DNA from: Plazaster borealis
Taxonomy: Eukaryota; Echinodermata; Asteroidea; Forcipulatida; Labidiasteridae
Direction of reading: 5' to 3'
Length of the DNA stretch: 64,000 nucleotides
NCBI GenBank assembly: GCA_021014325.1
Contig: CM037470.1
Span: 8,783,147-8,847,146 of the forward strand
Below the pieces are notes generated by a model. The model did not search any database. It saw nothing but the letters and a program-made list of their open reading frames with translations, and was not told where the DNA came from. Position 1 is the first letter of the stretch. Each line of letters opens with the position of its first letter. The translations under genes and the position numbers were made by a program. Shown one piece after another: positions 12,288 to 23,300 of this stretch.

Positions 12288-15200
12288 ATGGCTACGCTCC
12301 AGAGTGAAACGTCCGAGGAAATTTCGTGCCCCTCAGCAGACGACATACAAGGGGCTGAACACGAACTCAATCACAGATGGAAGAACACCAAAGGACTTCT
12401 CCAAGCCCTTCAAAATCCAGCGGACACGGTAGAGTTATTACGACGTAAACTGGCAGCTACCCAGTGTGCCCTTCAAGCATACACCGAGGCATGGAAGGAA
12501 CTTGAAAGACTCTATAACACATCCCCGTCTTACAACGACCATGCAATCCAAACAAAAACAATCTTCCTTGAGCACAGCAACCATGTCAACATCGCCATTG
12601 CTGAGGCAACAGAAAGGGCCTGTTCCCTGGCCTTGGAAACGGCGTCAAGCACTTCACGACATTCCAGAGCCTCGTCAAGAAGTCTGAAATCCTCTCAAAT
12701 TTCCAGAGCTTCATCTTCCCAGCTGAGCATGAAAGCCCTCGCACTGGCCTCCGCCGCCGCCGCTGCAAAAAACGTATTTGAAGAGGCCATCGCCAAACGC
12801 ACGACAGAGATGGTCAGTCAGCAGGCAGCCAGGGAGCTCGAACATGCCAGACACGACGCTGAGAACAAACTGTTGCAGACCAAATATGATCTCGAACAAA
12901 GAACAAGTACGGCGGCTGCTGAGGCTGACTTACAGATCTTACGAGCTCGTCAAGCTGCCGCCACCGAAAGAGCCAGGTCCGAAGCACTAGTGCAAGCCGA
13001 ACTCAACGAGAATGTAGACTACACCCCCACAACACCTGCTCAAACCTCGAATGACCATGCATCTCAGTTTTGTGCCAGAATAGCCGCTGCTGCTTCGTCA
13101 CCACCATTTGTACCCAAAGTCCCATCGGTTGATCTCACAAAACAAATAACAGACACACTTGCGAGACAAAGACAACCAGCCCATGAACCAGACGTCTACA
13201 GAGGAGACCCCATCATGTTTCAACCCTGGAGATGTGCATTTGAAACTATGATAGACCAAGCCGAAACTCCTGCAACACAGAAACTCGCATTCCTGGCCAA
13301 GTATACTGCTGGTGACGTTAAACAACTGGTTGACCGCTTTCGACACCGACACGTCCTTAACCCACAAACGGCTTACGACGAGGCATGGCAAGAGCTTGAT
13401 GAGCGGTTTGGGAATAAAACAAAGATCGCATCCCAGATAATACAGAAACTAACCACTTTCCCCAAAATGAGAGCAGAGGAACGACACAAACTACTTGAAT
13501 TTGCAGACTCGTGCATGGACATAGCAGCACAAATGAAGGACCTGCCCGGACTCAATGTTCTGAACTACCCATACAACCTCCACCCAGTGCTTGAAAAGCT
13601 CCCCATGTATCTTCACAACAAATGGAGGGAGCAAGTGTCAAAGTATAAGAAGATTCACAACTGTTACCCACCATTTCATGAGCTTGCAAAATTTCTGAAA
13701 GAAAGAGCGAGAACATGCAACGATCCGGATCTGTATCTGCCCACTACCGTGACAGGCAAGACATACAAGGAAGCGCCTAACCCTTCGTTTCCCCCCCATA
13801 AATCACCTCTCCGTGTTATGGCTACGAACAGTCCCCTATCAGCACATCAGACAACCCCCATCACCTCAAAGTGCGTTTTCCACGATCGCACTGGCCACAA
13901 CCTAGCAGATTGCATCACCTTCGGCAGAAAGCCAATGGCAGACAGGAGAGAATTTTGCAAACAAAAGGGACTGTGCTTCAAGTGCGGTCAGAATCACCGA
14001 GTTAAAGACTGCCAGACCAAAGTTAAGTGCAAGAAGTGCGATAGTACCTCACATGCTTCGTTTATGCATGCCCCCACCTCACCGTATGGCGGGGAGCCCG
14101 AAGTAGAGAAAGCCAAAGAGATAGTCACACTCGAAGCCAACACCAAATGTACAAGATACACGACCTGTGTTATGGCACAATCTTGTTCCAAGATCGCACT
14201 AGTCAAGGTATACCACCGAAATGAACCATCTGTCTCCATCAATGCATACGCCGTCCTTGATGACCAGTCAAATGCCTGCCTTGGAGACCCAAAACTTTTT
14301 GAAGCACTCAACATTGACGGGCCATCTTACCAATATGAACTGTCAACCTGCGGCGGTCGAGGAATCCTAACAAATGGAAGACGAGTACATGGCCTAGTCA
14401 TAGAATCCATGACTGGTCACAAAGAGCACTTACCCACGGTTCTAGAAAACGAGAACATACCAGGCGACCGAGATGAAATCCCGTCTCCGGATATGTGCAA
14501 GATGTTCCCTCACCTAAACGAGATCGCCAACAAGATCCCCAGACCAAGAGACGATGTTGATATCAGCTTGTTGATTGGAAGGAGCTGTCCAGAACCCCTC
14601 AAAATCAGAGAATCAAGAAATGGACCCAAAGGCACCCCCTGGGCGCAGCGAACAGATATGGGTTGGACAGTCTCCGGCCGTATGTGCACAAGTAGCATCA
14701 AAGGCAGAGAACACGTTTCGACTAACCGCACAATATTGACAGAGGCGTCTGCTCTCTTACCCAGTCCCGACACTTATGAAGTCCAACCTGATTACCATGG
14801 CACATGCGAAAACCACATCAACGCAAAGGACTTACTCAGTACCCATCACGACACATGTTCTAGCATCTACGCCGAAACTCAGGACGACAACCAGAAGGCC
14901 CTGTCAGTTGAGGACCGACGTTTCATCAAGATTATGACAGAAAACGTCCACACCAATTCCAAAGGAAATCTGGAATTCCCCCTACCATTCAAAGACAGTC
15001 AAACCCGTCTTCCGAACAACCGATCCCAGGCTCAATTTCACTTGAACAACCTCCTGAAAACACTCCGCCGCAAGCCAGAACTGATGAAGGAATATCAAGC
15101 CTTTCTAGGCAAAATACTTGACAAGGAACACGCAACACCCGTTCCAGATAACGAGGTCACTACCCCGAGTGGGACCGTATGGTACCTACCTCACTTTCCA

Positions 15201-17231
15201 GTTAGACACCCAAAGAAGCCAGGCATTCGTGTCGTCTTCGATTCCAGCTCCGAGTTTAGCGGCGTTTCTTTGAACAAAGTCTTACTTCAGGGACCTGACC
15301 AGATGAATACCCTACTTGGCATACTCCTGCGTTTCAGGGTTGGTGAAGTTGCAGTCATGGGAGACGTCGAGCAGATGTTTCACAACTTTCACGTGAATCC
15401 TGAACATCGAAACTTCCTGCGCTTCCTGTGGTTTCAGAACAATGACCCCGAAAGGCCGATCATCGACCACCGTATGAACGTTCACTTATTCGGTAACGTC
15501 TCATCACCCGCCATTGCCACATTTGGCATCAGAATGATTGCCGAGGAAGGTAGATCTACACACGGCGCCGATGTACCAGAGTTCGTCAGCCGTGATTTTT
15601 ACGTTGACGACGGACTGACTTCTCATCCAAACCCAGAGACAGCCATAAGTCTGATACAACGGACCCGAGATGCCCTTGCAAGTAAGAACATGAGATTCCA
15701 TAAGATAATTTCAAACAGCAAGGAAGTGATGAACGCACTCCCACAGGAAGCGAGGGCAAAAGACGTAAAGAGCTTAGACTTCAATCATGACAGACTACCC
15801 GTCCAGCGATCACTTGGAGTGCACTGGTCACTTGAGAAGGATGCCTTCACTTTTATAGTGAACTTACCAGATAAGCCATTTTCTCGACGAGGAGTTCTCT
15901 CGATAGCCAGTTCTATCTTCGACCCCCTGGGCTTCGTTACACCCGTGACTATCGAGGGAAAGCTCATCCTCCGCGAACTAATGACAGAGATGAGAAAAGA
16001 GACGAATGTCCCTCAAGACATATGGGATAGACCACTTCCAGAAACCTGCCTCCCTAGATGGAACCGATGGCGAGATTCGTTGTATGACCTACAGAACATC
16101 TACATAGAGAGATGCTACAAACCCTCACAGTTTGGTGAAATAAGAAGACGAGAACTCCACATCTTCTGCGACGCAAGCCAACTCGCCACAGGAGCAGTGT
16201 CCTACTTGAGACTCCTGAACGAACATGGTCGACCACATGTATCCCTACTACTGGCTAAGGCAAAGGTTGCCCCCTCTCATGCAGTATCTATCCCACGTCT
16301 GGAGCTCTGCGCAGCCGTCCTTGCCACAATGCTGTCTCAGACACTTGAAACTGAACTTCGAGACAAAGTTATCATCGACAAGACGACCTTGTACTCAGAC
16401 AGTAAAGTGGTCCTTGGCTACATTGCTAATGAATCAAGACGTTTTCATGTTTATGTGGCGAACAGAGTACACAAGATCCACACCGCATCAGAACCTAACC
16501 AGTGGCATCATGTCCCGACAGACCAAAACCCTGCAGATCTGGCCTCAAGATCGGTTCCAGCGAGAGAATTGACCAACACAGCCTGGTTTCGCGGACCAGA
16601 ATTCTTATGGCAATCTGACCCCCCTACATCAGAGGCAGTCTCTGCAGAATCAATCGAACAAACGCTTGATGAGAATGACCCAGAAGTACGCAAGCTGATC
16701 GTGACGTCTGCTACTACCATCGGGGAGGAAACTTGTAATCAAACTGCACAAGACGCTGAAGCCTCCCTAAACTGTAGTCGCTTTTCCAGATTTTCCAGTT
16801 GGCTGTCTCTAAAACAAGCGATCGGACTCCTTGTCCGAAAGGTTCAAACCTTTAAAGCATCAAAGAATGGAACTACAGCAGATGCCCCCAATGACACTCG
16901 GGAAGAGCCGTCAACAATACTATCTGTTCCACAACTACAACAAGCAGAGAAGGCCATCCTCAAGGCAGTTCAGAGTAATTACTTCAAAGAGGAAATACGA
17001 ACTCTGAGGAAGGCACAGATTAACCCCAACCTGACAATCAGCAAGAAAAACCCACTTCTTAAGTTGAGCCCTTTCCTTGACGATGATGGAGTATTAAGAG
17101 TGGGAGGAAGGCTTAAGCGCTCCGATCTCGACTTTGGAACTTGCCACCCCATCGTCCTTCCAAAGGACAGCCACGTTTCCAGCAGGACTGTGGATAATTG
17201 GATCCCACAACCTCATCAGGAGCATCATTAA
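12288..17231 (+). CDS. BEL/Pao gag-pol polyprotein, truncated inside integrase (1647 aa)
   Basis: Encodes capsid-like and replication enzymes of the retroelement. Residues about 1-300 are Ala/Glu-rich and coiled-coil-like. The gag-like DUF1759 region begins near residue 304 (YRGDPIMFQPW). Zinc knuckles follow at about 563-593 (CFKCGQNHRVKDC, then CKKCDSTSHASFMH). The protease motif is near 656 (VLDDQSNACLGD). Reverse transcriptase spans about 975-1190, with FYVDDG near 1104. RNase H-like motifs (FCDASQ near 1292; YSDSKVVLGY near 1367; NPADLASRS) come next. The integrase amino-terminal part begins near 1600 (RVGGRL). The frame then leaves register at a deletion near 17172-17190 that removes the paired histidines of the integrase zinc finger and ends at 17229-17231. 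The start is the first ATG after the LTR with a reasonable context (cacaatggc). Confidence 0.93.
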   Translation: MATLQSETSEEISCPSADDIQGAEHELNHRWKNTKGLLQALQNPADTVELLRRKLAATQCALQAYTEAWKELERLYNTSPSYNDHAIQTKTIFLEHSNHVNIAIAEATERACSLALETASSTSRHSRASSRSLKSSQISRASSSQLSMKALALASAAAAAKNVFEEAIAKRTTEMVSQQAARELEHARHDAENKLLQTKYDLEQRTSTAAAEADLQILRARQAAATERARSEALVQAELNENVDYTPTTPAQTSNDHASQFCARIAAAASSPPFVPKVPSVDLTKQITDTLARQRQPAHEPDVYRGDPIMFQPWRCAFETMIDQAETPATQKLAFLAKYTAGDVKQLVDRFRHRHVLNPQTAYDEAWQELDERFGNKTKIASQIIQKLTTFPKMRAEERHKLLEFADSCMDIAAQMKDLPGLNVLNYPYNLHPVLEKLPMYLHNKWREQVSKYKKIHNCYPPFHELAKFLKERARTCNDPDLYLPTTVTGKTYKEAPNPSFPPHKSPLRVMATNSPLSAHQTTPITSKCVFHDRTGHNLADCITFGRKPMADRREFCKQKGLCFKCGQNHRVKDCQTKVKCKKCDSTSHASFMHAPTSPYGGEPEVEKAKEIVTLEANTKCTRYTTCVMAQSCSKIALVKVYHRNEPSVSINAYAVLDDQSNACLGDPKLFEALNIDGPSYQYELSTCGGRGILTNGRRVHGLVIESMTGHKEHLPTVLENENIPGDRDEIPSPDMCKMFPHLNEIANKIPRPRDDVDISLLIGRSCPEPLKIRESRNGPKGTPWAQRTDMGWTVSGRMCTSSIKGREHVSTNRTILTEASALLPSPDTYEVQPDYHGTCENHINAKDLLSTHHDTCSSIYAETQDDNQKALSVEDRRFIKIMTENVHTNSKGNLEFPLPFKDSQTRLPNNRSQAQFHLNNLLKTLRRKPELMKEYQAFLGKILDKEHATPVPDNEVTTPSGTVWYLPHFPVRHPKKPGIRVVFDSSSEFSGVSLNKVLLQGPDQMNTLLGILLRFRVGEVAVMGDVEQMFHNFHVNPEHRNFLRFLWFQNNDPERPIIDHRMNVHLFGNVSSPAIATFGIRMIAEEGRSTHGADVPEFVSRDFYVDDGLTSHPNPETAISLIQRTRDALASKNMRFHKIISNSKEVMNALPQEARAKDVKSLDFNHDRLPVQRSLGVHWSLEKDAFTFIVNLPDKPFSRRGVLSIASSIFDPLGFVTPVTIEGKLILRELMTEMRKETNVPQDIWDRPLPETCLPRWNRWRDSLYDLQNIYIERCYKPSQFGEIRRRELHIFCDASQLATGAVSYLRLLNEHGRPHVSLLLAKAKVAPSHAVSIPRLELCAAVLATMLSQTLETELRDKVIIDKTTLYSDSKVVLGYIANESRRFHVYVANRVHKIHTASEPNQWHHVPTDQNPADLASRSVPARELTNTAWFRGPEFLWQSDPPTSEAVSAESIEQTLDENDPEVRKLIVTSATTIGEETCNQTAQDAEASLNCSRFSRFSSWLSLKQAIGLLVRKVQTFKASKNGTTADAPNDTREEPSTILSVPQLQQAEKAILKAVQSNYFKEEIRTLRKAQINPNLTISKKNPLLKLSPFLDDDGVLRVGGRLKRSDLDFGTCHPIVLPKDSHVSSRTVDNWIPQPHQEHH

Positions 17232-18264
17232 CCGATGTGTTACGTGTAAACGGCTGAGGGGAAAGCCACTGACCCAAATCATGGCCGATCTACCCGCAGA
17301 CAGAGTTTCAGCAACACCACCTTTCACCAACGTTGATATGGATGTGTTTGGGCCTTGGACAGTGGTCACAAGAAAAACAAGAGGCGGAAGTTCTGAATCA
17401 AAGAGATGGGCTGTCATTTTCACATGCCTCTACAGTAGAGCCATTCATCTAGAGGTCATAGAGTCTATGGACACATCAGCATTCATTTCAGCCTTCCGTA
17501 GATTTGTGGCGATAAGAGAACCAGTTGCAATACTAAGGTGCGACCAGGGCACAAACTTCGTTGGAGCAAAGAACGAGCTAGCAGCTGCATTTGATGAAAT
17601 GGATAAAGAGCAAGTCGCTTCCTACCTGTCAGCAAATCAGTGCCAATGGGTCTTCAACCCTCCACATGCTTCACACTTCGGGGGCGTCTGGGAACGCTTG
17701 ATTGGTACTGTTAGACGTGTCCTCGACGCAATGTTTCTGCAGCTTGGAAAGCACCAGTTGACACATGAAGTACTTGTGACGTTCATGGCCGAAGCATCTG
17801 CCATCGTCAACTCACGCCCACTATCCGCGATACCCTCAGACGCTGACGACCCTCAAGCTATCAGCCCCTCCATGCTGTTGACGTCTAAGTCCAAGCAACT
17901 TCAGCCACCGCCCGGATGCTTTGTAAAACAGGATGAGTACAGTCGCAAATGATGGAGGCGCGTACAGTACTTGGCGGACCAGTTTTGGCTACGTTGGAAA
18001 AGGGACTACCTTCAAAGCCTGCAACCCAGACAGAAGTGGCCAGTTGTCAAGCCAGACATCAGTGATGGAGACGTCGTTCTACTACGGGACAAGGAACTCC
18101 CGAGATTGCAGTGGCCTCTTGCCCGTGTCACCAAGGTCCACCTGAGCGATGACGGACGAGCTCGAAAAGTGGAGGTCATGATATGCAGTGAAGGAATCCG
18201 GCGTACTTACTCAAGACCAATCTCAGAGCTCCTACTGATTGAGAAGGCACCAAAGTCAACTTAA
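17188..18264 (+). pseudogene. BEL/Pao integrase core and carboxy-terminal domain, broken remainder
   Basis: This is the rest of the integrase in a second reading frame. It shows the cysteine pair of the zinc finger (INRCVTCKR). The DDE catalytic acids lie in VDMDVFGPW (near 17335), LRCDQGTNFVGA (near 17536) and GGVWERLIGT (near 17680). A stop, TGA, sits in frame at 17950-17952, where the flanking reading continues as recognisable DUF5641-type sequence (WLRWKRDYL; GDVVLLRD) to the terminal stop at 18262-18264. A single C-to-T change in a CGA codon would explain this stop. With the upstream deletion, the copy cannot make a normal integrase itself, although it could be mobilised in trans. Confidence 0.9.
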
Positions 18265-18363
18265 GAAATTCTCAGACCTAGACTTTTAATTTACCCAGTC
18301 CTCATGTTCCAGTTAGTGACCCTTACTAGTTGTTTAAGTAAAAATTCAATGTTACGTATTTTT

Positions 18364-18373
18364 AGACGGGGAG
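18364..18373 (+). other. Polypurine tract of the BEL/Pao element
   Basis: The purine-rich string agacggggag lies directly before the 3' LTR, where plus-strand DNA synthesis is primed in LTR retroelements. Position and composition fit; function is inferred. Confidence 0.7.
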
Positions 18374-19179
18374 TGTATCGGACTTTACTACCTGCCTTCC
18401 ACTAACGCTTGAGGGCGCCCTTCACGTTTGACGGAAAGAAACGATAGACTAACTCCATGGTTTCAACAGCCATCCGGCTCGAATGATTTTGATGAGCATT
18501 TTTCATAAATACACTGTTTTAATCCTTATCCTTTTGATGTAGAGACTTCACACGTATTTTGTAAACACCCCGAAACCACAGTCATGTAAGTAATGATAGT
18601 TTACTAGGCTTATTTTTATAATAACTTGGTCAACAACGAGTTCTTCTGAGCCTTTAGATTTTCACTGTATTTTATTATGTGCCTCGCTCAGTTTTTACCC
18701 ACATCTGTCCAGAATCAGCTGGTTTTCTCTCTAAATCTCAGACTTTTGGATCACCCTAAGGTATAGATATATCCATTCCTTGTTGTCATTGCATAAACTA
18801 GTGTTTTTCTGCCATTCTTATAGTATATTTAAGAGTAGAGGAGCGATACCTGTTTTTAACTGTAAAACGGACCCCACGTGACCTCAGTGTTGGAGCGATC
18901 CCTATATTTAAGGTTTTGGCTGTTTTCTTCAAGCTATTACCGTTTTGAAGGTTTTTCGTGATTATAGTTGTTTTTCACATAAATATCGTTAGTTGTTCAG
19001 ATGTAAACAAAGGTTTTCTCTGTTCTTTTTTGTTATAGTTCACCGTGGACATAAAGTTTGAACTGGAAACCGAAGCTCTGACCTTTGGCCATTATTATTC
19101 TTATTCCTGCGGTTGACACTATCTGGCGGATAGTAAGCTAGCGCTCCCTTGGAGATACGCCTTCGCAGATACCAGAACA
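18374..19179 (+). repeat. 3' LTR of the BEL/Pao element
   Basis: 806 bp, about 99% identical to the 5' LTR. Differences seen include a 3-bp insertion (tttattatgtg), single changes near the start and in the last 150 bases, and loss of the AATAAA seen in the 5' copy (CATAAA here). The TSD TGGAC follows at 19180. Confidence 0.95.
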
Positions 19180-19184
19180 TGGAC

Positions 19185-20047
19185 CTTTACGGTTTATGTC
19201 AGTATGTTGTGGTTTAAGATGGACGGTCTGAGGTTTTTGGGAGTAGAGAATTTTGAACGGATCAGGAAAATCTGTTTCAGGCATAAACACACATCAAAAT
19301 TACGGCAGCCAATGGAAATCCAACACTGGATTTATAAAAACCTAAAGCGAGAATGCAATCTTAACAATATTTTGAGGGATCGAAATAATATTTCAAGGTA
19401 AAGATACATTTTCAATTATTTTTAAAACAACTTCAAATTTGATTTTACCTGTCCCTTAAAGGTATTGTACACTTTTGGTAACAGCTCAAAATCAGTGTTC
19501 ACATTTTATGTGATTCAACATATGCATGAACAAACAAACCTGTGAAAGTTTGAGCTCAATTGGTCATGTGTACACAGTTCGCCATATGGGGGGACAGAAT
19601 CTTTAGAATCCGCCACACCTCTTTTGAATCATCCTCCTCCAGCCCATGTTAATTTCCCGTATGTGGCTGGAGATTCTGTCACCAGGAGATTCTGTCCCCC
19701 CATACTTTGGACAAAATCTCGGAGATTCTGCCCCCATCCCCATACGGGAAATTAACATGGGCTGGAGGAGGATGATTCAAAAGAGGGCGCTATCAAAAAA
19801 AGGTTTGTGCACAGTTCTCTGTATGGGTTTGGGGGGGGGGGACAGAATCTCCTGCCACATCGGCCGCGATATTTTTTTTCCTAGCTCAAAACCAACATGT
19901 GGCACTATTTGCGAGGGATTTCGTCGCGAAAAAGATATGAATAATGCATGTTTTAGGCTACCTGTTATGCGATGTTAGCATCGCAAGCTCTATGATCGCA
20001 AGGCGCTAATGTTGACAGGCGCTTTTCTTGTCGCGTGTAACGTTAGT
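19185..20047. repeat. Repeat mosaic: truncated TTAA MITE and GATTCTGTCCCC-type element
   Basis: At 19460 a TTAA-flanked subfamily A end (AGGTATTGTACAC) begins and is cut off near 19570. It runs into an element with gattctgtccccc, tttgaatcatcctcctccag and cccatgttaatttcccgtat, which occurs here in inverted halves (19571-19862). Related copies are at 32945-33160 and 53821-54235. The frames crossing this region are not called. Confidence 0.55.
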
Positions 20048-20245
20048 TTAAAGTGAAAATGGACCTGTGCGTGATTCACCAACCCAGCAGTGATGCTCGT
20101 ACTCTGCGGGTATAAACCAGTAACATTTTGTGTCACAAGCATTGCAAGCACGTTGCTCTTCACACTCACAGTCCCACGTGTGATGCTTGTTGCCAAAGCA
20201 AAGTAACTGTGAATACTGCATGCAGGGGTCAGGGATACACGCCAT
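20048..20245 (-). CDS. Cysteine-rich open frame with an EGF-like spacing (orphan exon or fragment)
   Basis: A 65-residue frame that starts with ATG at 20245 (reading leftwards) and has nine cysteines. The first five are spaced C-x4-C-x7-C-x9-C-x-C (ACIPDPC, LLC, WDCEC), close to an EGF-like domain, followed by ACNACDTKCYW and HHC. EGF-like domains are extracellular protein-binding modules. No signal peptide is visible, and no partner exon on the minus strand was found. Possible splice acceptors (TGCAG, TTCACAG) occur near its start, so this may be one exon of an unseen gene, a decayed exon or chance. Confidence 0.3.
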   Translation of the reverse strand: MACIPDPCMQYSQLLCFGNKHHTWDCECEEQRACNACDTKCYWFIPAEYEHHCWVGESRTGPFSL

Positions 20246-20531
20246 ATTGTTGCTTATCGCCTATTTACGTTGTAACTGAATGCTGGTTCCTTTTTTTGTG
20301 AGTGTGACAACAATAAAAAAAGTAAAACAAATAAATTGAGCCGAATTACCATGATTACTGGAATCTCGTCAGGCATTATTTGGTTTCAGTTTTGAGCAGC
20401 AAATTGCGTGACTTGGGTACAGTTGACATTCTTTAGCATCTCAATGTTTCTCTCAAATATTTTCTTTTTCATCGTCATTTTCATCTTTTCCCTTTTTTTC
20501 TTCTTCCCCTTTTTGCTTGGTTGCACTTTAA

Positions 20532-20891
20532 AGGTATCGTACACGTTTGGTAATGACTCAAAACAAATATTATCATAAAAACTTACTTGGTAACAAGCAA
20601 CGGAGAGCTGTTGATAGTATAAAACATTGTAGGAAACGACTCCCTCTGAAGTAACTTGAGAGGGAGGTAATTTCTCACAAAAATAATAAAAACTTCTTGC
20701 AAGAAGTTTTTATTCTTAATCTGAAAGCACACAAATTTGTACAACAAGGGCGTTTTTTCTTTCATAATTTTCTTGCAACTTCGATGACCAATTGAGCCCA
20801 AATTTTCACAGGCTTGTTATTTTATGCATACGTTAGGATACAACAAGTGGGAACACTGGTCTTTGACAATTTCCAAACGTATTCAGTGCCT
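20532..20891. mobile_element. TTAA-flanked MITE, subfamily A copy 2
   Basis: 360 bp with ends AGGTATCGTACACGTTTGG and (inverted) AAACGTATTCAGTGCCT, flanked by TTAA on both sides. The palindromic centre is acttcttgcaagaagt. Near-identical elements lie at 45645-45990 and 58694-59053. Confidence 0.8.
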
Positions 20892-22221
20892 TTAAATATC
20901 GTGACAGAGTAGATGAAGGGGGACTTTGTGTACACTTTCGTTCTAAGTTCATATGTTTTTCTATAACATTAAGATTAAGAATTTTATTTTTTTCTACAAA
21001 TCGTGGAAAGCACAAGGACAAGGTCAGGACAATGGGTTTTTGTGACCTTTCAAGACATTGGGTTTTTGTTATCTTTTAACCTTGCGAGTTGCACCCCCTT
21101 CAAATTACACGCGTAGCCAAAGGGGAGCTCACGGAAGGCAGTTTCTATTACGCGTATAATAACATTGTTTGGTTGACACAATCCCTTTCTGTTTATTTAC
21201 AACCTGTCACTAGACTAGGATGACTCATAGCATTGAGCTTTACTAGCTTGGCAGTGGTGAAACTCAAGGGGATTAGATCTGCAAACAACACAATTGGCTT
21301 ATACATTGTACACAAATGAATTAGCGTCGGCTGGAGCCCAAGCTATCCCACAATATGCCTGACCTGTACAGGTTTCATTGAGGATAGTTTCAGCGGAATT
21401 GGCCCAAACATTTTTCAGTAATTAAAAAAAGGAGAAAAAGTGCCTTCCGGAGTCTCCCCTTGTCTTCCCGCAAGGTCTTTTAAGACAATGGGTTTTTGTA
21501 ATCTTTTAAGAAATTTAATGAGAAGTATCCCAACCTTTATTGTACGTTTATCAGATATTAAGGGCTTCTAAAAGCTATTCCGAAATCTTGAAGGCAGGTC
21601 CTTGAAAGAGTGCAATCGGGAACAGAACTTGCAAATCCTGCGTGAATCACTACAGGAACAACAGTCTGGTATATTTTACACAATTTAAAAAGAACATGGC
21701 TTGAATCAAGATGAGATTACGTAGTTTTGTTAATGTTTTGTTTTCACCAAACAAACCCATGTATTTCGTTCACCTTTGCCCCAAGTGTATTTGGCTGTTC
21801 CCCCCGAATGTTAAATAAGTGTTTTATGTAAGGTGATTATTGGGTTGTAACTATAATAATTATATTAATCCGAAGATGTACAAGGCCAGTACAATTCTGT
21901 TCACATAATTATGTTTCAGTTAAACAAACAGACACTGCTATGAATGGTTAACGTTAGTGTTTTTTGGCTGACCTCGCCCTCCCCATGCAGTACAGTTTCT
22001 TCAACCTGAGGTCCATATATAGTAATTGGTTTTTAATTAGAAAAATTGAACCACGGATTTATTGGTTGATTGATTGTTGAGTTGCATTCTAAAGACTAGA
22101 CTCATGTTTTTAGTTGTTAATAGAAATTGTATATAAAATTGAATTTTTGTATCTGTCTGTTTTTATACGACAGCCAAATACGGGCCTCCAAAGGAACCCA
22201 AATACAAGTTATTTTTTTGTG
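20892..22221. other. Intergenic or intronic, no feature recognised
   Basis: AT-rich sequence with the phrase aatgggtttttgt repeated three times (about 21030, 21055 and 21485). I see no gene, RNA or transposon end that I can support. Confidence 0.45.
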
Positions 22222-22640
22222 CATTGAAAAACACCCAACTGCTGGGTTAACTTCCAACACAGCGGTGCGGGGTAAAACGTTATAACCCAACTTTGTGGTA
22301 AGTCAATTACTGGGGTAAAATGATGGTTGGGTAAAGTTTACATCATTTTGGGGGAAAAGGGAACATGGTCTTTTACTTTTACCCAACTATATTGTGCTAA
22401 ATATAACGCAGGGTTATGTTTAAAATGACTCAAGAATGGGTACTTTTAACAATTTCGATGTTGTGTAACAATTTGACACAACTGGACAACCACGTTCCCG
22501 TTGTATCTTAAAAATTATCACATTTGTTGCCCAACGTTGACCAATAAATTATTGTTTACAGTGGGTTACCGACCAATTTCCTCCCCCCTGCAAAACAAAA
22601 CCCCCACTTGTTTAAAGGCAGAAGGTAAAATTTTAACTGG
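22222..22640. repeat. Degenerate repeat rich in ACCCAAC/GTTGGGT
   Basis: Alternating direct and inverted copies of acccaact and gttgggtaa, for example caactgctgggtt at the left, suggest a decayed palindromic element of the type seen at 31961 and 59429. Borders are uncertain. Confidence 0.35.
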
Positions 22641-22744
22641 GTAAGAATAATGTGTAAAACGCCTCTGAAATGTCCTTTAAATTACACCAGCAATTCCAAG
22701 GGGCCGAGAGGGCCTCGGACATCAAGCCCGACGAGGATAAAACT

Positions 22745-22860
22745 TGGCAATGAGGGTTTGCTCACAGGCACGAGGGTTTTGCTCACACACACGAGGGTTT
22801 GCTCACAGGGGGAAGGGTTAAATTACTCACACGCACGAGGGAACTCTCCACAGGCACTAG
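22745..22860. repeat. Short tandem repeat, unit near ggcacgagggtttgctcaca
   Basis: About five imperfect units of roughly 25 bp (cacgagggttttgctcacac and variants). Confidence 0.6.
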
Positions 22861-23089
22861 ACTTGATTTCAAGTCTGAGATCGCGGTTGTTTCTCTGAAC
22901 CAGCCGCGCAAAACGCCCCCACAGATTAGCTATCATCACACGCCCCAATTGTGATCGTAGGTTAATGACGGAGGTTAATCCACAAGAGGGCGCTATTTCA
23001 GGCAAAAATGTAACGGCTATCAGGTAGACTAAAAACCACGATCACAGACTTGGAACCAAGTCTACACAGGCACGAGAAAACAGATAAGT

Positions 23090-23300
23090 GTCCTTTATAG
23101 AACACCATACCCTCCTTTGTTCAACTGTTTGTGATATCAACCGTGGACCTATTACCCCTTTTGTTATAGGTCCACTGTTTGAATGTGGATACCTACCCAG
23201 TCCGTCAGGACGATACACATACGCACAAACGCAAGTGTGTATACACAGTTGCAATCGGGGACCTCCAATTGTTCCTCTTTTGTTTGGGAACAGCTCCAAT
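23090..23300. repeat. Dispersed repeat K, copy 1
   Basis: The blocks ccctcctttgttcaact, tgtggatac and accgtggacctattacccc occur here and again at 30610-30760. The paired phrases tggacctatta and ataggtccac form an inverted repeat. Not recognised as a known class. Confidence 0.5.

Larger units (their letters stand above)
11410..19184 (+). mobile_element. BEL/Pao-type LTR retrotransposon, nearly full length, coding region broken
   Basis: The whole insertion is bounded by the 5-bp duplication TGGAC at 11410-11414 and 19180-19184. LTRs at 11415-12217 and 18374-19179 start TG and end CA. Between them lies a gag-pol frame with the BEL/Pao order: gag-like DUF1759 domain, zinc knuckles, aspartic protease, reverse transcriptase, RNase H, integrase and a DUF5641-type tail. 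By eye the LTRs differ at about eight positions plus a 3-bp indel (about 1%), so the insertion is young. Integrase is damaged by a deletion with frameshift near 17172-17190 and by a stop at 17950-17952. The element sits between the RABAC1-like and TLCD5-like genes in the same orientation. Confidence 0.95.

Noticed and set aside
12466..17423. Many secondary frames on both strands inside the retrotransposon
   Set aside because: They overlap the gag-pol frame and have no retroelement motifs of their own.
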